From NCBI GenBank assembly GCA_021808285.1, contig JAKBBV010000021.1:1-42601 (forward strand): a stretch of DNA of 42,601 nucleotides, given 5' to 3'. The translations under genes were made by a program, and so were the position numbers. Source of the stretch: Pseudomonadota bacterium. GTDB taxonomy: Bacteria > Pseudomonadota > Alphaproteobacteria > Caulobacterales > Caulobacteraceae. Under the pieces are notes generated by a model that did no database searches, was not told the origin of the DNA, and saw only the letters and a list, made by a program, of their open reading frames with translations. Below are positions 1 to 7,960 of the stretch, in pieces (within the stretch, counting starts at the first letter, position 1; every line of letters begins with the position of its first letter).

Positions 1-56
1 CCGAACTGACGGAATCATCCCGGAGCTTGTGTGTCGCTCTAGATTCAATCGTTTAC

Positions 57-101
57 GCGCCGTCTGACCGCCCAGACAGTTCCCATCTGGTCGGACGGCG
101 C
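57..101 (-). terminator. Hairpin terminator candidate after the lipoprotein gene
   Basis: Arms at 57-69 and 89-101 pair over 13 positions, with one T opposite G that would be a wobble in RNA, and a 19-nt loop. It starts 9 nt beyond the stop of the minus-strand lipoprotein gene (stop at 111). No strong U-run follows, so a Rho-independent terminator is likely but not certain. Confidence 0.55.
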
Positions 102-110
102 TCTGGCGGA

Positions 111-590
111 TCAGGCGCCGCTGGGCAGCCCGTTCTTCACCTTGGGTGGCGCACAGGCGCCGGCTCGAGCCTCCTCTACATAGAGCAGGGCGCGCTCGCG
201 CAGGAAACTGCTGTGCTCCGCCACGGGGTTGGTCGGAGCGCCTGTGACCACGCTCATGGCCTCTCCGGACGGGCCGCCCTGCGACAGCGACACCTCGTTC
301 CAGGTGGTCAGCTTCTGAGTGCAGGCGGCCATGGCCGCTTCCGCCGCCATGCCTGCCGAGCCTTCCGCCGGGGCGAGGGCGAAGGCCCAGCGATGCACGC
401 ACTCGTCCGCGGCCACGCCGTTGGGGTCGGCCACGGCCAAGGCGCCTCCAGGGTTGGACGAGGCCTGGGAAAATGTCGGGCAGAAACCGGCGACGGTTCG
501 TCCGGCGTCGTGGCCCATATTACAGCCCGTTAGCCCCGCCGCGGCGAAGGTCGCCACAAGCCCGAGGCGTGCAAACGGCATTGCTTTCAT
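111..590 (-). CDS. Small predicted lipoprotein, function unknown
   Basis: The product is 159 aa. It has a short positive N-terminus, a hydrophobic stretch (about residues 7-18) and an LTGC lipobox with the cysteine near residue 23, so it is probably a lipidated envelope protein. The start at 590 is chosen because the signal peptide begins there; an in-frame start at 635 would put 15 polar residues ahead of it. The mature part has several cysteines and an Ala-rich middle. I recognise no family. It sits downstream of, and in the same direction as, the glycine-zipper gene (50-nt gap), and a strong hairpin follows its stop. Confidence 0.65.
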   Translation of the reverse strand: MKAMPFARLGLVATFAAAGLTGCNMGHDAGRTVAGFCPTFSQASSNPGGALAVADPNGVAADECVHRWAFALAPAEGSAGMAAEAAMAACTQKLTTWNEVSLSQGGPSGEAMSVVTGAPTNPVAEHSSFLRERALLYVEEARAGACAPPKVKNGLPSGA

Positions 591-640
591 CGACTGATCT
601 CCATTGACGGGGTTGCGAGCGTTCGCGGAGTTCACGCGCG

Positions 641-1042
641 TCAGTGAGGCGGTCCCTGGTTCGAAGCCGGAGTGATCGGGCGGCCATACTGGTCATAATA
701 GCCCGCCTGAACCTGAGGTCCGGACCCCGGTCCTGATCCCGGTCCGTAACCCTGCGCCTGAGGGGGTGCGTAGCGTCCGGCCGACTGCGGCTGCGCGCGA
801 CGGCTGTAGTGATGGCATCCCGCTCCGGCCACGGTATGACCCGCCACGGCGCCACCGACACCGCCAAGGACGGTTCCGGCGACGCCGCCGAAGAGTGCGT
901 GACCGACCAGGGCGCCGCCGACGCCGCCCACCACAGTCCCTACATTTTTCTGCGCCCGACAGGAGGCTTGGGCAGCGGGCGCCGCGACAAGGGGAAGCGC
1001 CAGTGCGGCGAGGAGCGCCGCCATCTGTCTCGAAGCTTGCAT
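641..1042 (-). CDS. Glycine-zipper (17 kDa surface-antigen-like) exported protein
   Basis: The product is 133 aa. Residues 1-26 form a Sec signal peptide ending ..AAQA. Residues about 33-75 are a glycine-zipper double-membrane-spanning segment, with GGVGGAL, GGVAG and GGVGGAVAG repeats, as in the Rickettsia 17 kDa antigen / YMGG-like families. The C-terminal 50 residues are Gly/Pro/Ser/Gln-rich with GPGSGPGSGP repeats and YDQYGRPI. Such proteins are outer-membrane or periplasmic and lack known enzymatic activity. A GGAGG ribosome site lies about 8 nt before the ATG. About 195 bp of apparently gene-free sequence separates it from the FKBP-like gene upstream. Confidence 0.75.
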   Translation of the reverse strand: MQASRQMAALLAALALPLVAAPAAQASCRAQKNVGTVVGGVGGALVGHALFGGVAGTVLGGVGGAVAGHTVAGAGCHHYSRRAQPQSAGRYAPPQAQGYGPGSGPGSGPQVQAGYYDQYGRPITPASNQGPPH

Positions 1043-1238
1043 CGTTGTTGACCTCCGAAAGCCCCGACCCGAGTACGCTAACGCTTAAATGTGGCGATTC
1101 GATCCCCACGCACGGGATGTCCTGTCCAGGATCGACCGTTGAGGATGCGGCGTTGCGCTCGGGTATGGCCGTCGCGCGGGCCTTGCGCCTCTACTTCCAT
1201 GGTCTCACCCGGACGACTGCCCCTGATTTGACCGCGGC

Positions 1239-1703
1239 CTACCGGTCGACGGCCACCAGTTCGATCTTGAAATAGAGCACGCTACCGCCCGGGATTGGCC
1301 CCGTGGTCTTGTCGCCGTAGGCCAGGGAAGGCGGCGTCCAGAGCTCCCAGAGGTCGCCGGGTCGCATCAGGGTGAGGGCCTCGCGCCAGGCGCCGATCAG
1401 TTGATCGGGACGCATCTTCAGCGGTTCGGTCGAGATGTCGATCAGATCACCGTTGAGAAGGTGGGCTTCATATCTGACCTCCACTTGGTCATGGAGCCCC
1501 GGCTTTCGTCCCTCCTCAGGTCCGGCGCGCAGGATTCGGTATTGCAGTCCGTCCGCCGTGACATGCACGTCCGGCGCGCGGGCGTTGGCGGCTAAGAAGT
1601 CGCGCCCCTCCTGCGGCGTGGGGGGTGGGACCGACGCCAGGACTGGGGCGCCGCCCCCGGCGATCATGGCGAGGGCGAGGGCGACGAGACGGACGTGCGG
1701 CAT
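1239..1703 (-). CDS. Exported FKBP-type peptidyl-prolyl isomerase
   Basis: The product is 154 aa. An N-terminal signal peptide (about residues 1-23) is followed by one FKBP domain (about 48-154), so it should act in the periplasm as a proline isomerase or chaperone. FKBP landmarks visible are the VEVRYEAHLLNG strand, the W of GAWREAL, the PPSLAYG loop and the final VLYFKIEL strand. Against the FKBP12 pocket, Asp37, Trp59, Tyr82 and Phe99 equivalents are kept. The Phe36 and Phe46 equivalents look like Ile and Met, so activity may be weak. It starts 27 nt after the acyl-CoA dehydrogenase stop in the same direction and may be the last gene of that operon. Confidence 0.85.
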   Translation of the reverse strand: MPHVRLVALALAMIAGGGAPVLASVPPPTPQEGRDFLAANARAPDVHVTADGLQYRILRAGPEEGRKPGLHDQVEVRYEAHLLNGDLIDISTEPLKMRPDQLIGAWREALTLMRPGDLWELWTPPSLAYGDKTTGPIPGGSVLYFKIELVAVDR

Positions 1704-1730
1704 CGGCTCTTCCGAGCTGGAGGGGACTTT

Positions 1731-3056
1731 TCAGCGCGCCCCGCGATAGTCCACGTCCGCCCACTCGATGGCCGATAGCGATTCGCGCTTGGGCCCCATA
1801 TATCCGAACAGAAACGCGGCGACCTTCCGCATTTGAATTTCCTCCGAGCCCTCGGTGATCCGATAGCGTCGGTGGTGGCGGTAGATGTGTTCGAAAGGCT
1901 TGTGCCGCGAATAGCCGATGCCGCCGTGTACCTGCATCGCCCGATCAGCCGCCTCGCACACAAGGCGGTTGGCGAAATAGTTGCACATGGAGACGCGGTC
2001 AGAGATCTGACGCTCTACCTCCTTGTGATCCATCTGATCCATGCGCCAGGCCGTCTCGCGGATCAGCAGGCGCAACATTTCCGCCTGGGTGGCGAGTTCG
2101 ACGAGGGGCCATTGGATCGCCTGATTGCGGGCCAACTCCTCGCCAAACGGCTTGCGGGCGCGGGCATATTTGACGCTTTCGTTGATGCAATAGACGGCCG
2201 CGCCCAGGGATGAAGCCGCCTGGCGGATGCGGTTCTGGTGTACGAAGCTCTGGCCGAGACCCAGTCCGCGGCCCTCCACCCCCCAGATCGCCGTTTCCGG
2301 GACCCAGACGTCGGTCAGACTCACCCGCGGATGGTCCGTGGGCATGTTGAAGGTCCAGAGATACTCCTCGACTTTCACCCCAGGGGCATCGGCGGGCACC
2401 AGGAACACGGTGATGCCGCCAGCGTCTCCGTCTTTCCCAGAGGTCCGGGCGAAGCACATGATGTGGGTGGCCACATGCATGCCTGTGGTCCACATCTTTT
2501 CACCATGGATACGCCAACCCGCGACTCCGTCGCGGACTTCGGGGACGGCGTGGGTCTCCATATGGGTGGCGTCGGAGCCATGCAGAGGCTCGGTGAGGCC
2601 AAAGCCCGCGCGTATCTTCCCCTCCATCAGGTCGGCGCCGTAACGGTCATACTGTTCTTTTGTGGCGAAGGCCTTGAACATCAGGATGAAGGGATTGTTG
2701 CCGACGATCGAGTGCTCGTTCTGCAGGTCGTTGTGCAGACCCAGGCCCTTGGCCGCGAGGTGTTCGCGGATCACGGCCATGGCGAGATTGGAGCCGCCCT
2801 TGCCACCCATCTCCCTGGGCCAGCCGTAGCGCAGATGTCCGGCGGCGTCGGCCCGGCGTCGGGCCTCCGCCAGGAGCGCCTCCCACTCGTGGCGCGGCAA
2901 GCCGCCCCGATCCCAGTCGGTCCGTGCCCATTCGCGGCGGTGATCGAAGAACCGGATATTGTCGTCTTCGCGCTCCAGCGGTTTGATCTCGGCCTCGATG
3001 AACCGGTCCAACTCTTCCAGATAGTCGACAAGGTCCTTGGGCAGGGCGAAATCCAT
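1731..3056 (-). CDS. Acyl-CoA dehydrogenase family protein
   Basis: The product is 441 aa, a usual ACAD length. It should be a FAD flavoprotein that alpha,beta-dehydrogenates an acyl-CoA, passing electrons to ETF. The N-terminal helical domain, the middle beta domain (GFGLTEPLHGSDATHMETHA, WRIHGEKMWTTG) and the C-terminal helical domain (QVHGGIGYSRHKPFEHIYR) are all present. A glutamate in the YRITEGSEEIQ segment (about residue 402) is at the catalytic-base position of many ACADs. The start at 3056 is preferred because GGAGAA precedes it and family similarity begins there. It follows the DUF6285 and phosphotransferase genes (40 and 2 nt gaps), an association seen in ACAD10/11-like acyl-CoA catabolism. 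The substrate is unknown. Confidence 0.9.
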   Translation of the reverse strand: MDFALPKDLVDYLEELDRFIEAEIKPLEREDDNIRFFDHRREWARTDWDRGGLPRHEWEALLAEARRRADAAGHLRYGWPREMGGKGGSNLAMAVIREHLAAKGLGLHNDLQNEHSIVGNNPFILMFKAFATKEQYDRYGADLMEGKIRAGFGLTEPLHGSDATHMETHAVPEVRDGVAGWRIHGEKMWTTGMHVATHIMCFARTSGKDGDAGGITVFLVPADAPGVKVEEYLWTFNMPTDHPRVSLTDVWVPETAIWGVEGRGLGLGQSFVHQNRIRQAASSLGAAVYCINESVKYARARKPFGEELARNQAIQWPLVELATQAEMLRLLIRETAWRMDQMDHKEVERQISDRVSMCNYFANRLVCEAADRAMQVHGGIGYSRHKPFEHIYRHHRRYRITEGSEEIQMRKVAAFLFGYMGPKRESLSAIEWADVDYRGAR

Positions 3057-3096
3057 GGCGGGTTCTCCAGCTCGGTCGTGACGAATCGGCAGGGTG

Positions 3097-3486
3097 TCAG
3101 TCGGGCGCGGCGGCGCGGTCATTAAGGGCGGCCCGGTAGCCCCAATAGGTCGGCTGATCCACCGCGATCTTGGCCAGGGTGACCCGCCACAAATGCTCGG
3201 CCACCCCCGGTGTCTCAAGATCGAACCGCCCGTCGGCGAGCCGGGCGGAGAGCTCGGCGTTCAGGGTCAGCAAGTCGCCTTCCGAACCTAGCAGGGCGCG
3301 CAGGGAGGCGAGCTCTTCGATCTCTCCTGCGGGGGCGTCACGGAGCTGACGGGCGGCCATTTCAAGGGCGTTGGCCGCGACCCGGGCGTTGAACGACAAG
3401 GCCCCCTCGAGCGCTGGGGCGACGGCCTCGCGCAGAAAGCGGGCGACAGCGGCAATGATTTCCTCGGGAAGCGGCTGATCCTGCAT
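3097..3486 (-). CDS. DUF6285 domain-containing protein
   Basis: The product is 129 aa, mostly helical and soluble, with no signal peptide or membrane segment. Its N-terminus (LPEEIIAAVARFLREAVAPAL) and C-terminal W..A.D.P.Y..YR pattern match what I recall of DUF6285, a family typically encoded between an APH-type phosphotransferase and an acyl-CoA dehydrogenase, which is exactly the setting here. It begins 2 nt after the phosphotransferase stop, so the two are likely translationally coupled. The molecular role is not established. It could be an accessory or stabilising subunit of the phosphotransferase; that is inference from context only. Confidence 0.75.
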   Translation of the reverse strand: MQDQPLPEEIIAAVARFLREAVAPALEGALSFNARVAANALEMAARQLRDAPAGEIEELASLRALLGSEGDLLTLNAELSARLADGRFDLETPGVAEHLWRVTLAKIAVDQPTYWGYRAALNDRAAAPD

Positions 3487-3488
3487 CT

Positions 3489-4505
3489 CTATCCCGCCAG
3501 GAGCCGCAAAAGGTCTACCTCGGTCTCGGAGGTTCGCCTAGCGATCACCGCCCGCTCAATGCTTGGGTCCACCGTCCGAAACGCGTTGGCCATGCCACTG
3601 CACATCACTCCCCAGCGCAGGGAGCCGAAAACCTCCCAGAACCGCGCCCGATCTGGGTCGACCTTGGCTCCGCCGGCGGCCTCGTATCCCGCCCACAAGT
3701 CCTGCCTAAGGCCAAATCCTCCCACGGGCTTGTCCTCGACGCCGAAACGCCAGGAATTGGCGCAGATCCAGCCCAGGTCCTCCATCGGGTCGGCGACATG
3801 GGCCAGCTCCCAGTCGAGCACCGCGCGCAACCCCTCGGGGCCGACCATGATGTTGCCGTTGCGGAAATCCCCGTGAACCAGCGCCGGCGTCTGCGGCGGC
3901 GGCGGGCAGCGGTCGAGCAGCCAGCGGAAGGCCAGGTCGAAGACCGGGCGCGGCCAGGCCGAGGCGCGATAGGCCTCCAGGTACTGGGTGACGAACTCCC
4001 GCGGGGTGACCCGCTTGAGGGTGGGGAAGGCCTCTGGATCGATCCGATGGATCGCCGCCATGGCCGCCCCGCACTGGCCGGCCAGCACCTGACGCGCGTC
4101 AGACAGGGCCTCGCTTCGCGCAATGCGACCGCCCAGGGTTTCGCCATCGACGAAGCTCATGAGATAGCCGCGGCCCAGGCCGTCCTCGGGTGTGAGAACG
4201 TGGACGACCCTTGGCGTGGGCACACCCGCCGCGCTGGCGGCCTTCAGAAGCTGCGCCTCGACTTCGGGTCCGATGGCCGTATCGGCCACCCGCTCACCGC
4301 CCGGCGCCCGGCGTAAAATCAGGGGTGTAAGGGCGCCCTTCTCGCGCAGGGAAAAACGCCAGATTTCCTGGGACGCACCGGCCGTCAGACGGGTCAGATC
4401 GATGACGCCTTCGCCGCCGAGCCTTGCGCGCGCCAGCCCGTCCAGGGCCGCGGCCAGTCGCACCTCGGCATCGCCGGGCCTCGTCTCTGACGGGGATGCG
4501 CTCAT
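3489..4505 (-). CDS. APH-type phosphotransferase family protein (ACAD10/11 kinase-like)
   Basis: The product is 338 aa with an aminoglycoside-phosphotransferase/choline-kinase fold. Kinase landmarks are the N-lobe LILRRAPGG strand, the catalytic loop HGDFRNGNIM (H211, D213, N218) and the metal-binding LDWELAHVADPMEDLGW segment (D231). In ACAD10/ACAD11-type pathways such a kinase domain phosphorylates a 4-hydroxyacyl-CoA and the partner dehydrogenase removes the phosphate. The adjacent acyl-CoA dehydrogenase makes this the best guess, rather than antibiotic resistance. About 118 bp with no evident gene separate it from the GST gene upstream, so it may have its own promoter. Confidence 0.85.
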   Translation of the reverse strand: MSASPSETRPGDAEVRLAAALDGLARARLGGEGVIDLTRLTAGASQEIWRFSLREKGALTPLILRRAPGGERVADTAIGPEVEAQLLKAASAAGVPTPRVVHVLTPEDGLGRGYLMSFVDGETLGGRIARSEALSDARQVLAGQCGAAMAAIHRIDPEAFPTLKRVTPREFVTQYLEAYRASAWPRPVFDLAFRWLLDRCPPPPQTPALVHGDFRNGNIMVGPEGLRAVLDWELAHVADPMEDLGWICANSWRFGVEDKPVGGFGLRQDLWAGYEAAGGAKVDPDRARFWEVFGSLRWGVMCSGMANAFRTVDPSIERAVIARRTSETEVDLLRLLAG

Positions 4506-4624
4506 GGACGCCGCACTGTCCTCCCGCGGTCGCGACTCCCTTGGACGCTCTCCGCAGAACGGACCCTAAACCAGGGCTCCGGCGGCGGAAAAGCCTCACC
4601 CAGCGTCAGGACGGAACGGGGGCC

Positions 4625-5278
4625 TCAGGGATGGGGCGAGAAGTCCGCGAGCTGGGCGGCGAGCGCTCTTTGGAAGCCAGGCCGGTCAAGACCGCGGCGC
4701 GTGTAGGCGGCCAGGACAGGGTGATCGGCGAGGAGGCCCTCGTCCAGAAGCTCCCGAAGGACGCTGCACATCATCAGGTCGCCCGCCGAGAACCGCCCGT
4801 TCTCCAGCCAGGTTCGGTCGTTGAGCCAGACGGCGAGACCGTCCAGGCGCGACGCCAGGCGCTGCTCGGCCCGTACGCGCCCTGCCTGTTCCGTCTTGCT
4901 CTCGTTTCCGGAATAGGCGGGGCCCAGATCCATGACCGCATATCCCGCCGGTTCGACGGAATTAAGCGCGGCGAAAACCCAGGCCGTAGTCCGGGCCCAG
5001 CCGGCGGGATCGCGCGGCGCCAGGGCCTCTGATTTTGCAGCGATGTGCAGGATGATGGCCCCAGACTCGAAGAGATCGACCCCATCGTCGCGATAGAGGG
5101 GGATCTGGCCAAAGGGTTGGCGGGCCCGATGTGTCGACGCTGCGGTCTCTCCAGGGCCCACGAGCGCGACCCGGTAGGGTAGGCCGGCCTCCTCCAATGC
5201 CCAGCGCACGCGAAGGTCCTTCACATAGCCCCGCGCGGGCTCCGGGACCCACCTGAACGCCGTTATCTCGACGGTCAT
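4625..5278 (-). CDS. Glutathione S-transferase family protein
   Basis: The product is 217 aa, a normal cytosolic GST length. The N-terminal thioredoxin-like domain (about 1-85) has the cis-proline QPFGQIPLY motif and the glutathione gamma-glutamyl contact FESGAIILHIA. The all-helical C-terminal domain contains the conserved DLMMCSVLRELL helix (N-capping box region). It should conjugate or reduce substrates with glutathione. Its ATG overlaps the end of the upstream oxidoreductase by 4 nt (5275-5278), so the two are co-translated. Substrate and subclass cannot be told from sequence. Confidence 0.88.
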   Translation of the reverse strand: MTVEITAFRWVPEPARGYVKDLRVRWALEEAGLPYRVALVGPGETAASTHRARQPFGQIPLYRDDGVDLFESGAIILHIAAKSEALAPRDPAGWARTTAWVFAALNSVEPAGYAVMDLGPAYSGNESKTEQAGRVRAEQRLASRLDGLAVWLNDRTWLENGRFSAGDLMMCSVLRELLDEGLLADHPVLAAYTRRGLDRPGFQRALAAQLADFSPHP

Positions 5279-6462
5279 GGGCCAGCCCGCCTACTGACGT
5301 CGTGTCCGTGGCCTGCACGCGCCGCGTCAAGTTGCGCCCAGATCGGGGCGCAGTCCACCACCTGGCCGGACAAGGCGGCTTCGTCGATGGCCATGACCGT
5401 CAGACCCGCCTCCAGCGAGTCCCAGGCGGTGACGGGGAAGGGCGCGCGGTTCTCCAGCGCTGCAAGGAGGTCGGCGGCCATGGCCTGGTCGGCGCCGTTG
5501 TGCAGATCGGCCGTGCGGGTTGCGAAATCCAGCTTTTCGGGCCTACGGCGATCCAGCGCCGGGCGGTAGAGCATGCGGTTGCGCACGAGGTCGGCGACCA
5601 GCGTCCCCCGGGTTCCGGCCAGATACCAGCGCCGCTCCTGCAAATTCACGTGGCTGTTGGAATGGAAGGCAAGGGCGACTCCATTGGCGTAATTTACGAT
5701 CGCGGTCTGATGATCGAACAAGTCCATGTCGGAATGGAAGGCGTCGTTGGCGGCCATCCAGCCGGAGTCACGTAGGGCATAGGCCGGCTCGCCGTTTTCA
5801 TAGGTTTGGGGATCTTGCGCCCGTCCGGGATGGAAGATGCGCCGCCCGCCGAAACTGGCGACTCGCGCCGGCCGGGCCCCGACCAGTCGGCCGAAGATAT
5901 CGAAGTCGTGGCAGACCTTGTCGAGCATGAAGGACCCGCCCCACTCCGCCTTGCGCCGCCAATTGCGCGCGAGATAGGCCCCGTGTTCGGGGTGCAGGTG
6001 CTCGGTGGCGTCCATAGAGACCAGCTCGCCCAGTTCCCCGCTGTCGACCCTGGCGATAACTTCGCGCACCAACGGCATGGAGCGCATGACCAGTCCGATA
6101 AACAGCGGCGGCGTTCCCGGGTGGGTCAGGCGGCGGGCAAGGGTATAGGACTCCTCTATGGTGCGCACGATCGGCTTCTCGGCGAACACCGGGAAGCCAG
6201 CGACCAAGGCGGCCTCCAGGTGGGGCAGGTGCAGGTGGTTGGGCGAGCCGATCATCACCAGGTCGTAGGGCCCTGCAGCCAGCAGCCCCGCTACGTCCGC
6301 GAAGGCGCGTCCGGGGGAGAGACCGGCGTCGGCCAGAATCGGCAGACCGACTGGCGCGGGGTCCACATGGCCGGCAATCTCAAACGTCCAGCCGGTCTCG
6401 TCCATGGCGGCCAGGACGTGGGCGATGCGTTGGCCAAGGCCGATGACGGCGATCCGCTTCAT
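5275..6462 (-). CDS. Gfo/Idh/MocA family oxidoreductase
   Basis: The product is 395 aa. The N-terminal Rossmann fold starts at residue 3 (RIAVIGLGQR) and includes the SPNHLHLPH segment and the family's EKPI motif, in which the lysine is normally catalytic. The C-terminal half is the Gfo/Idh/MocA alpha/beta substrate domain with GGSFMLDKVCHDFDI, where H and D sit at the usual active-site positions. These enzymes use NAD(P) to oxidise or reduce sugars, inositols or related cyclic alcohols. It lies 21 nt after the enoyl-reductase-like gene and overlaps the GST gene by 4 nt. The substrate is unknown. Confidence 0.87.
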   Translation of the reverse strand: MKRIAVIGLGQRIAHVLAAMDETGWTFEIAGHVDPAPVGLPILADAGLSPGRAFADVAGLLAAGPYDLVMIGSPNHLHLPHLEAALVAGFPVFAEKPIVRTIEESYTLARRLTHPGTPPLFIGLVMRSMPLVREVIARVDSGELGELVSMDATEHLHPEHGAYLARNWRRKAEWGGSFMLDKVCHDFDIFGRLVGARPARVASFGGRRIFHPGRAQDPQTYENGEPAYALRDSGWMAANDAFHSDMDLFDHQTAIVNYANGVALAFHSNSHVNLQERRWYLAGTRGTLVADLVRNRMLYRPALDRRRPEKLDFATRTADLHNGADQAMAADLLAALENRAPFPVTAWDSLEAGLTVMAIDEAALSGQVVDCAPIWAQLDAARAGHGHDVSRRAGP

Positions 6463-6483
6463 TCTAGGGCCTCTGGTTTTCTC

Positions 6484-7662
6484 TCAGCTCTCCAGATCGA
6501 AGGTGACCCCTGCCTTGGCGGGAAGCCGGGTGAGGAGCGCTTCGGGCATGGCTGCGGCGGACGTCCAGCAGCCCCCGGGCGTCGCCGTGCGTGGGACATC
6601 AAAGGCGAGCGCTAGACCCGCCTCGGCCAGCATGCGCGATGTTGAGCCATAGCCAGGGTCCATGTCGCCCCGCACGACGGCCCGCAGAGTGGTCCCATCG
6701 TCCATTTCGGCGATGAAGAGCAGATCATAATAGCCGGACTCGCGCTCGACCCGGCTGGGTCCCTCGCCGGGCTTGGGCGGTCCATTGGGGCCAAAATTGA
6801 AACCGGTCAGATCGTTCGGCGCGGCGCTTTCCGGGGCGTCGCCCAGGACCATCATCTCATCATAGAGGAAGTCCTTGCCCCACGGATGCCCGAGCAGGAA
6901 GTTGGTGCGATGGACAGCCTTGGTGTTGATCGAAGCCATCATGAATGGGCCGACCTTCACGCCCAACGCCGGGTCCAGCTGGACATGGTCACCATCAGGC
7001 TGGGAGGGACCTTTGAAGCCTGGCGTGAGGGCGAAGGGGTCTGCGAGGAGGGCGGCGATGCCCGCATCTTTCTGGGCTGCGGCCATGGTGGCTAGGCCGC
7101 TGGCGAAGGTGCCGCCGGAAAGAGCGCCGCGCGTCTCCCGCACCCGCCCCTTGACCCGGGGCGCCGGTCTGCCGAAACGGCGCATCGCCTCCCGCTGGAC
7201 GAACCAGACGCCCAGATCGAAGGGGATGGAGTCGAAGCCGCAGGAAAACACCAGGCGGGCGCCGGAGGCTTTGGCCGCCGCCTCGTGCGCGGAAGTCATG
7301 GCGGCAATCCAGTGAGATTCCCCGGTGAGGTCCACATAGTCGGTCCCGGCGCCGGCGCAGGCGGCGACGAGATTGGAACCATAGAGCTGATAGGGGCCTG
7401 CGGTGGTGATGATGACCTTCGTTCGGGCCGCCAGGGCATCAAGGGCGGATCGGTCGTGGGCCTCGGCCACGAGAGCGGGGAGGCTTGGCGACGCGCCGGT
7501 CTCTTTGCGAACCCTGGCGAGTTTTTCGGCGTCGCGCCCGGCCATCGCCCAGCGCACCGGACCCTCCGCGCCATAGGTCTTAAGGAGGTGTTCGACGACG
7601 AGCGCGCCGGTAAAGCCCGTGGCGCCGTAAACGACGACGTCGAACTCTCTCGCTTCGGCCAT
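6484..7662 (-). CDS. Saccharopine dehydrogenase-like NADP-binding protein (trans-acting enoyl reductase family)
   Basis: The product is 392 aa. The N-terminal Rossmann motif VVYGATGFTGALV and the following segments (WAMAGRDAEKL, VITTAGPY, YVDLTGE, CGFDSIPFDLG) are characteristic of the saccharopine-dehydrogenase-like / trans-acting enoyl reductase family that includes the mycobacterial Rv2449c/Rv2953 type. Members with known roles reduce lipid or polyketide intermediates; lysine metabolism is unlikely. The start at 7662 is preferred: an in-frame ATG at 7680 would read through the purine-rich GGAGGAGGAGGAA, which is clearly the ribosome-binding site. It heads the minus-strand run toward 1239 and is divergent from mdoH. 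Confidence 0.85.
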   Translation of the reverse strand: MAEAREFDVVVYGATGFTGALVVEHLLKTYGAEGPVRWAMAGRDAEKLARVRKETGASPSLPALVAEAHDRSALDALAARTKVIITTAGPYQLYGSNLVAACAGAGTDYVDLTGESHWIAAMTSAHEAAAKASGARLVFSCGFDSIPFDLGVWFVQREAMRRFGRPAPRVKGRVRETRGALSGGTFASGLATMAAAQKDAGIAALLADPFALTPGFKGPSQPDGDHVQLDPALGVKVGPFMMASINTKAVHRTNFLLGHPWGKDFLYDEMMVLGDAPESAAPNDLTGFNFGPNGPPKPGEGPSRVERESGYYDLLFIAEMDDGTTLRAVVRGDMDPGYGSTSRMLAEAGLALAFDVPRTATPGGCWTSAAAMPEALLTRLPAKAGVTFDLES

Positions 7663-7960
7663 GGATTCCTCCTCCTCCAATATCCCATGTTTGGGGCTTG
7701 GCCTGTTCTTCCCGTCGTTCGATTCCTCCGACGATCCGGGGAACTCCGGCTTAATCTGGCGCGTTTGGTCTCACAAGTGCGCCGCGTTCAACATCGCCGG
7801 ACACCTACCTGAATCAGGAGAGTTCCCGGCCTTGTCCAGGGCGTTGAAACCACTGCCCTCAGAGCCCGGCCTAAGCGGCGCGCCGGCGGAGCCGTTCTCA
7901 GAGGCGAGACCTCGGGGGCTGGGGCGGGCGGCGCTGATATCGCTTCCGCCGGTGAGCTTC
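7663..7960. promoter_or_regulatory. Divergent intergenic region between enoyl-reductase-like gene and mdoH
   Basis: About 298 bp lie between the two divergent starts, so promoters for both directions should be here. The mdoH reading frame stays open through the whole interval, back to an ATG at 7661. However, the predicted peptide there is low in family features and has no ribosome site, so I treat it as non-coding, at least in its distal part. I see no convincing -35/-10 pair, riboswitch or other gene. Confidence 0.4.

Noticed and set aside
27-533. Plus-strand open frame over the lipoprotein gene
   Set aside because: The minus-strand reading has a signal peptide, lipobox and a terminator hairpin; the plus reading has none of these.
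3489-4505. Aminoglycoside resistance gene
   Set aside because: The kinase fold is shared, but the neighbours (DUF6285, acyl-CoA dehydrogenase) point to acyl-CoA metabolism.
6484-7662. Lysine-pathway saccharopine dehydrogenase
   Set aside because: Only the NADP-binding fold is shared; the sequence follows the trans-acting enoyl reductase type and there are no lysine genes nearby.
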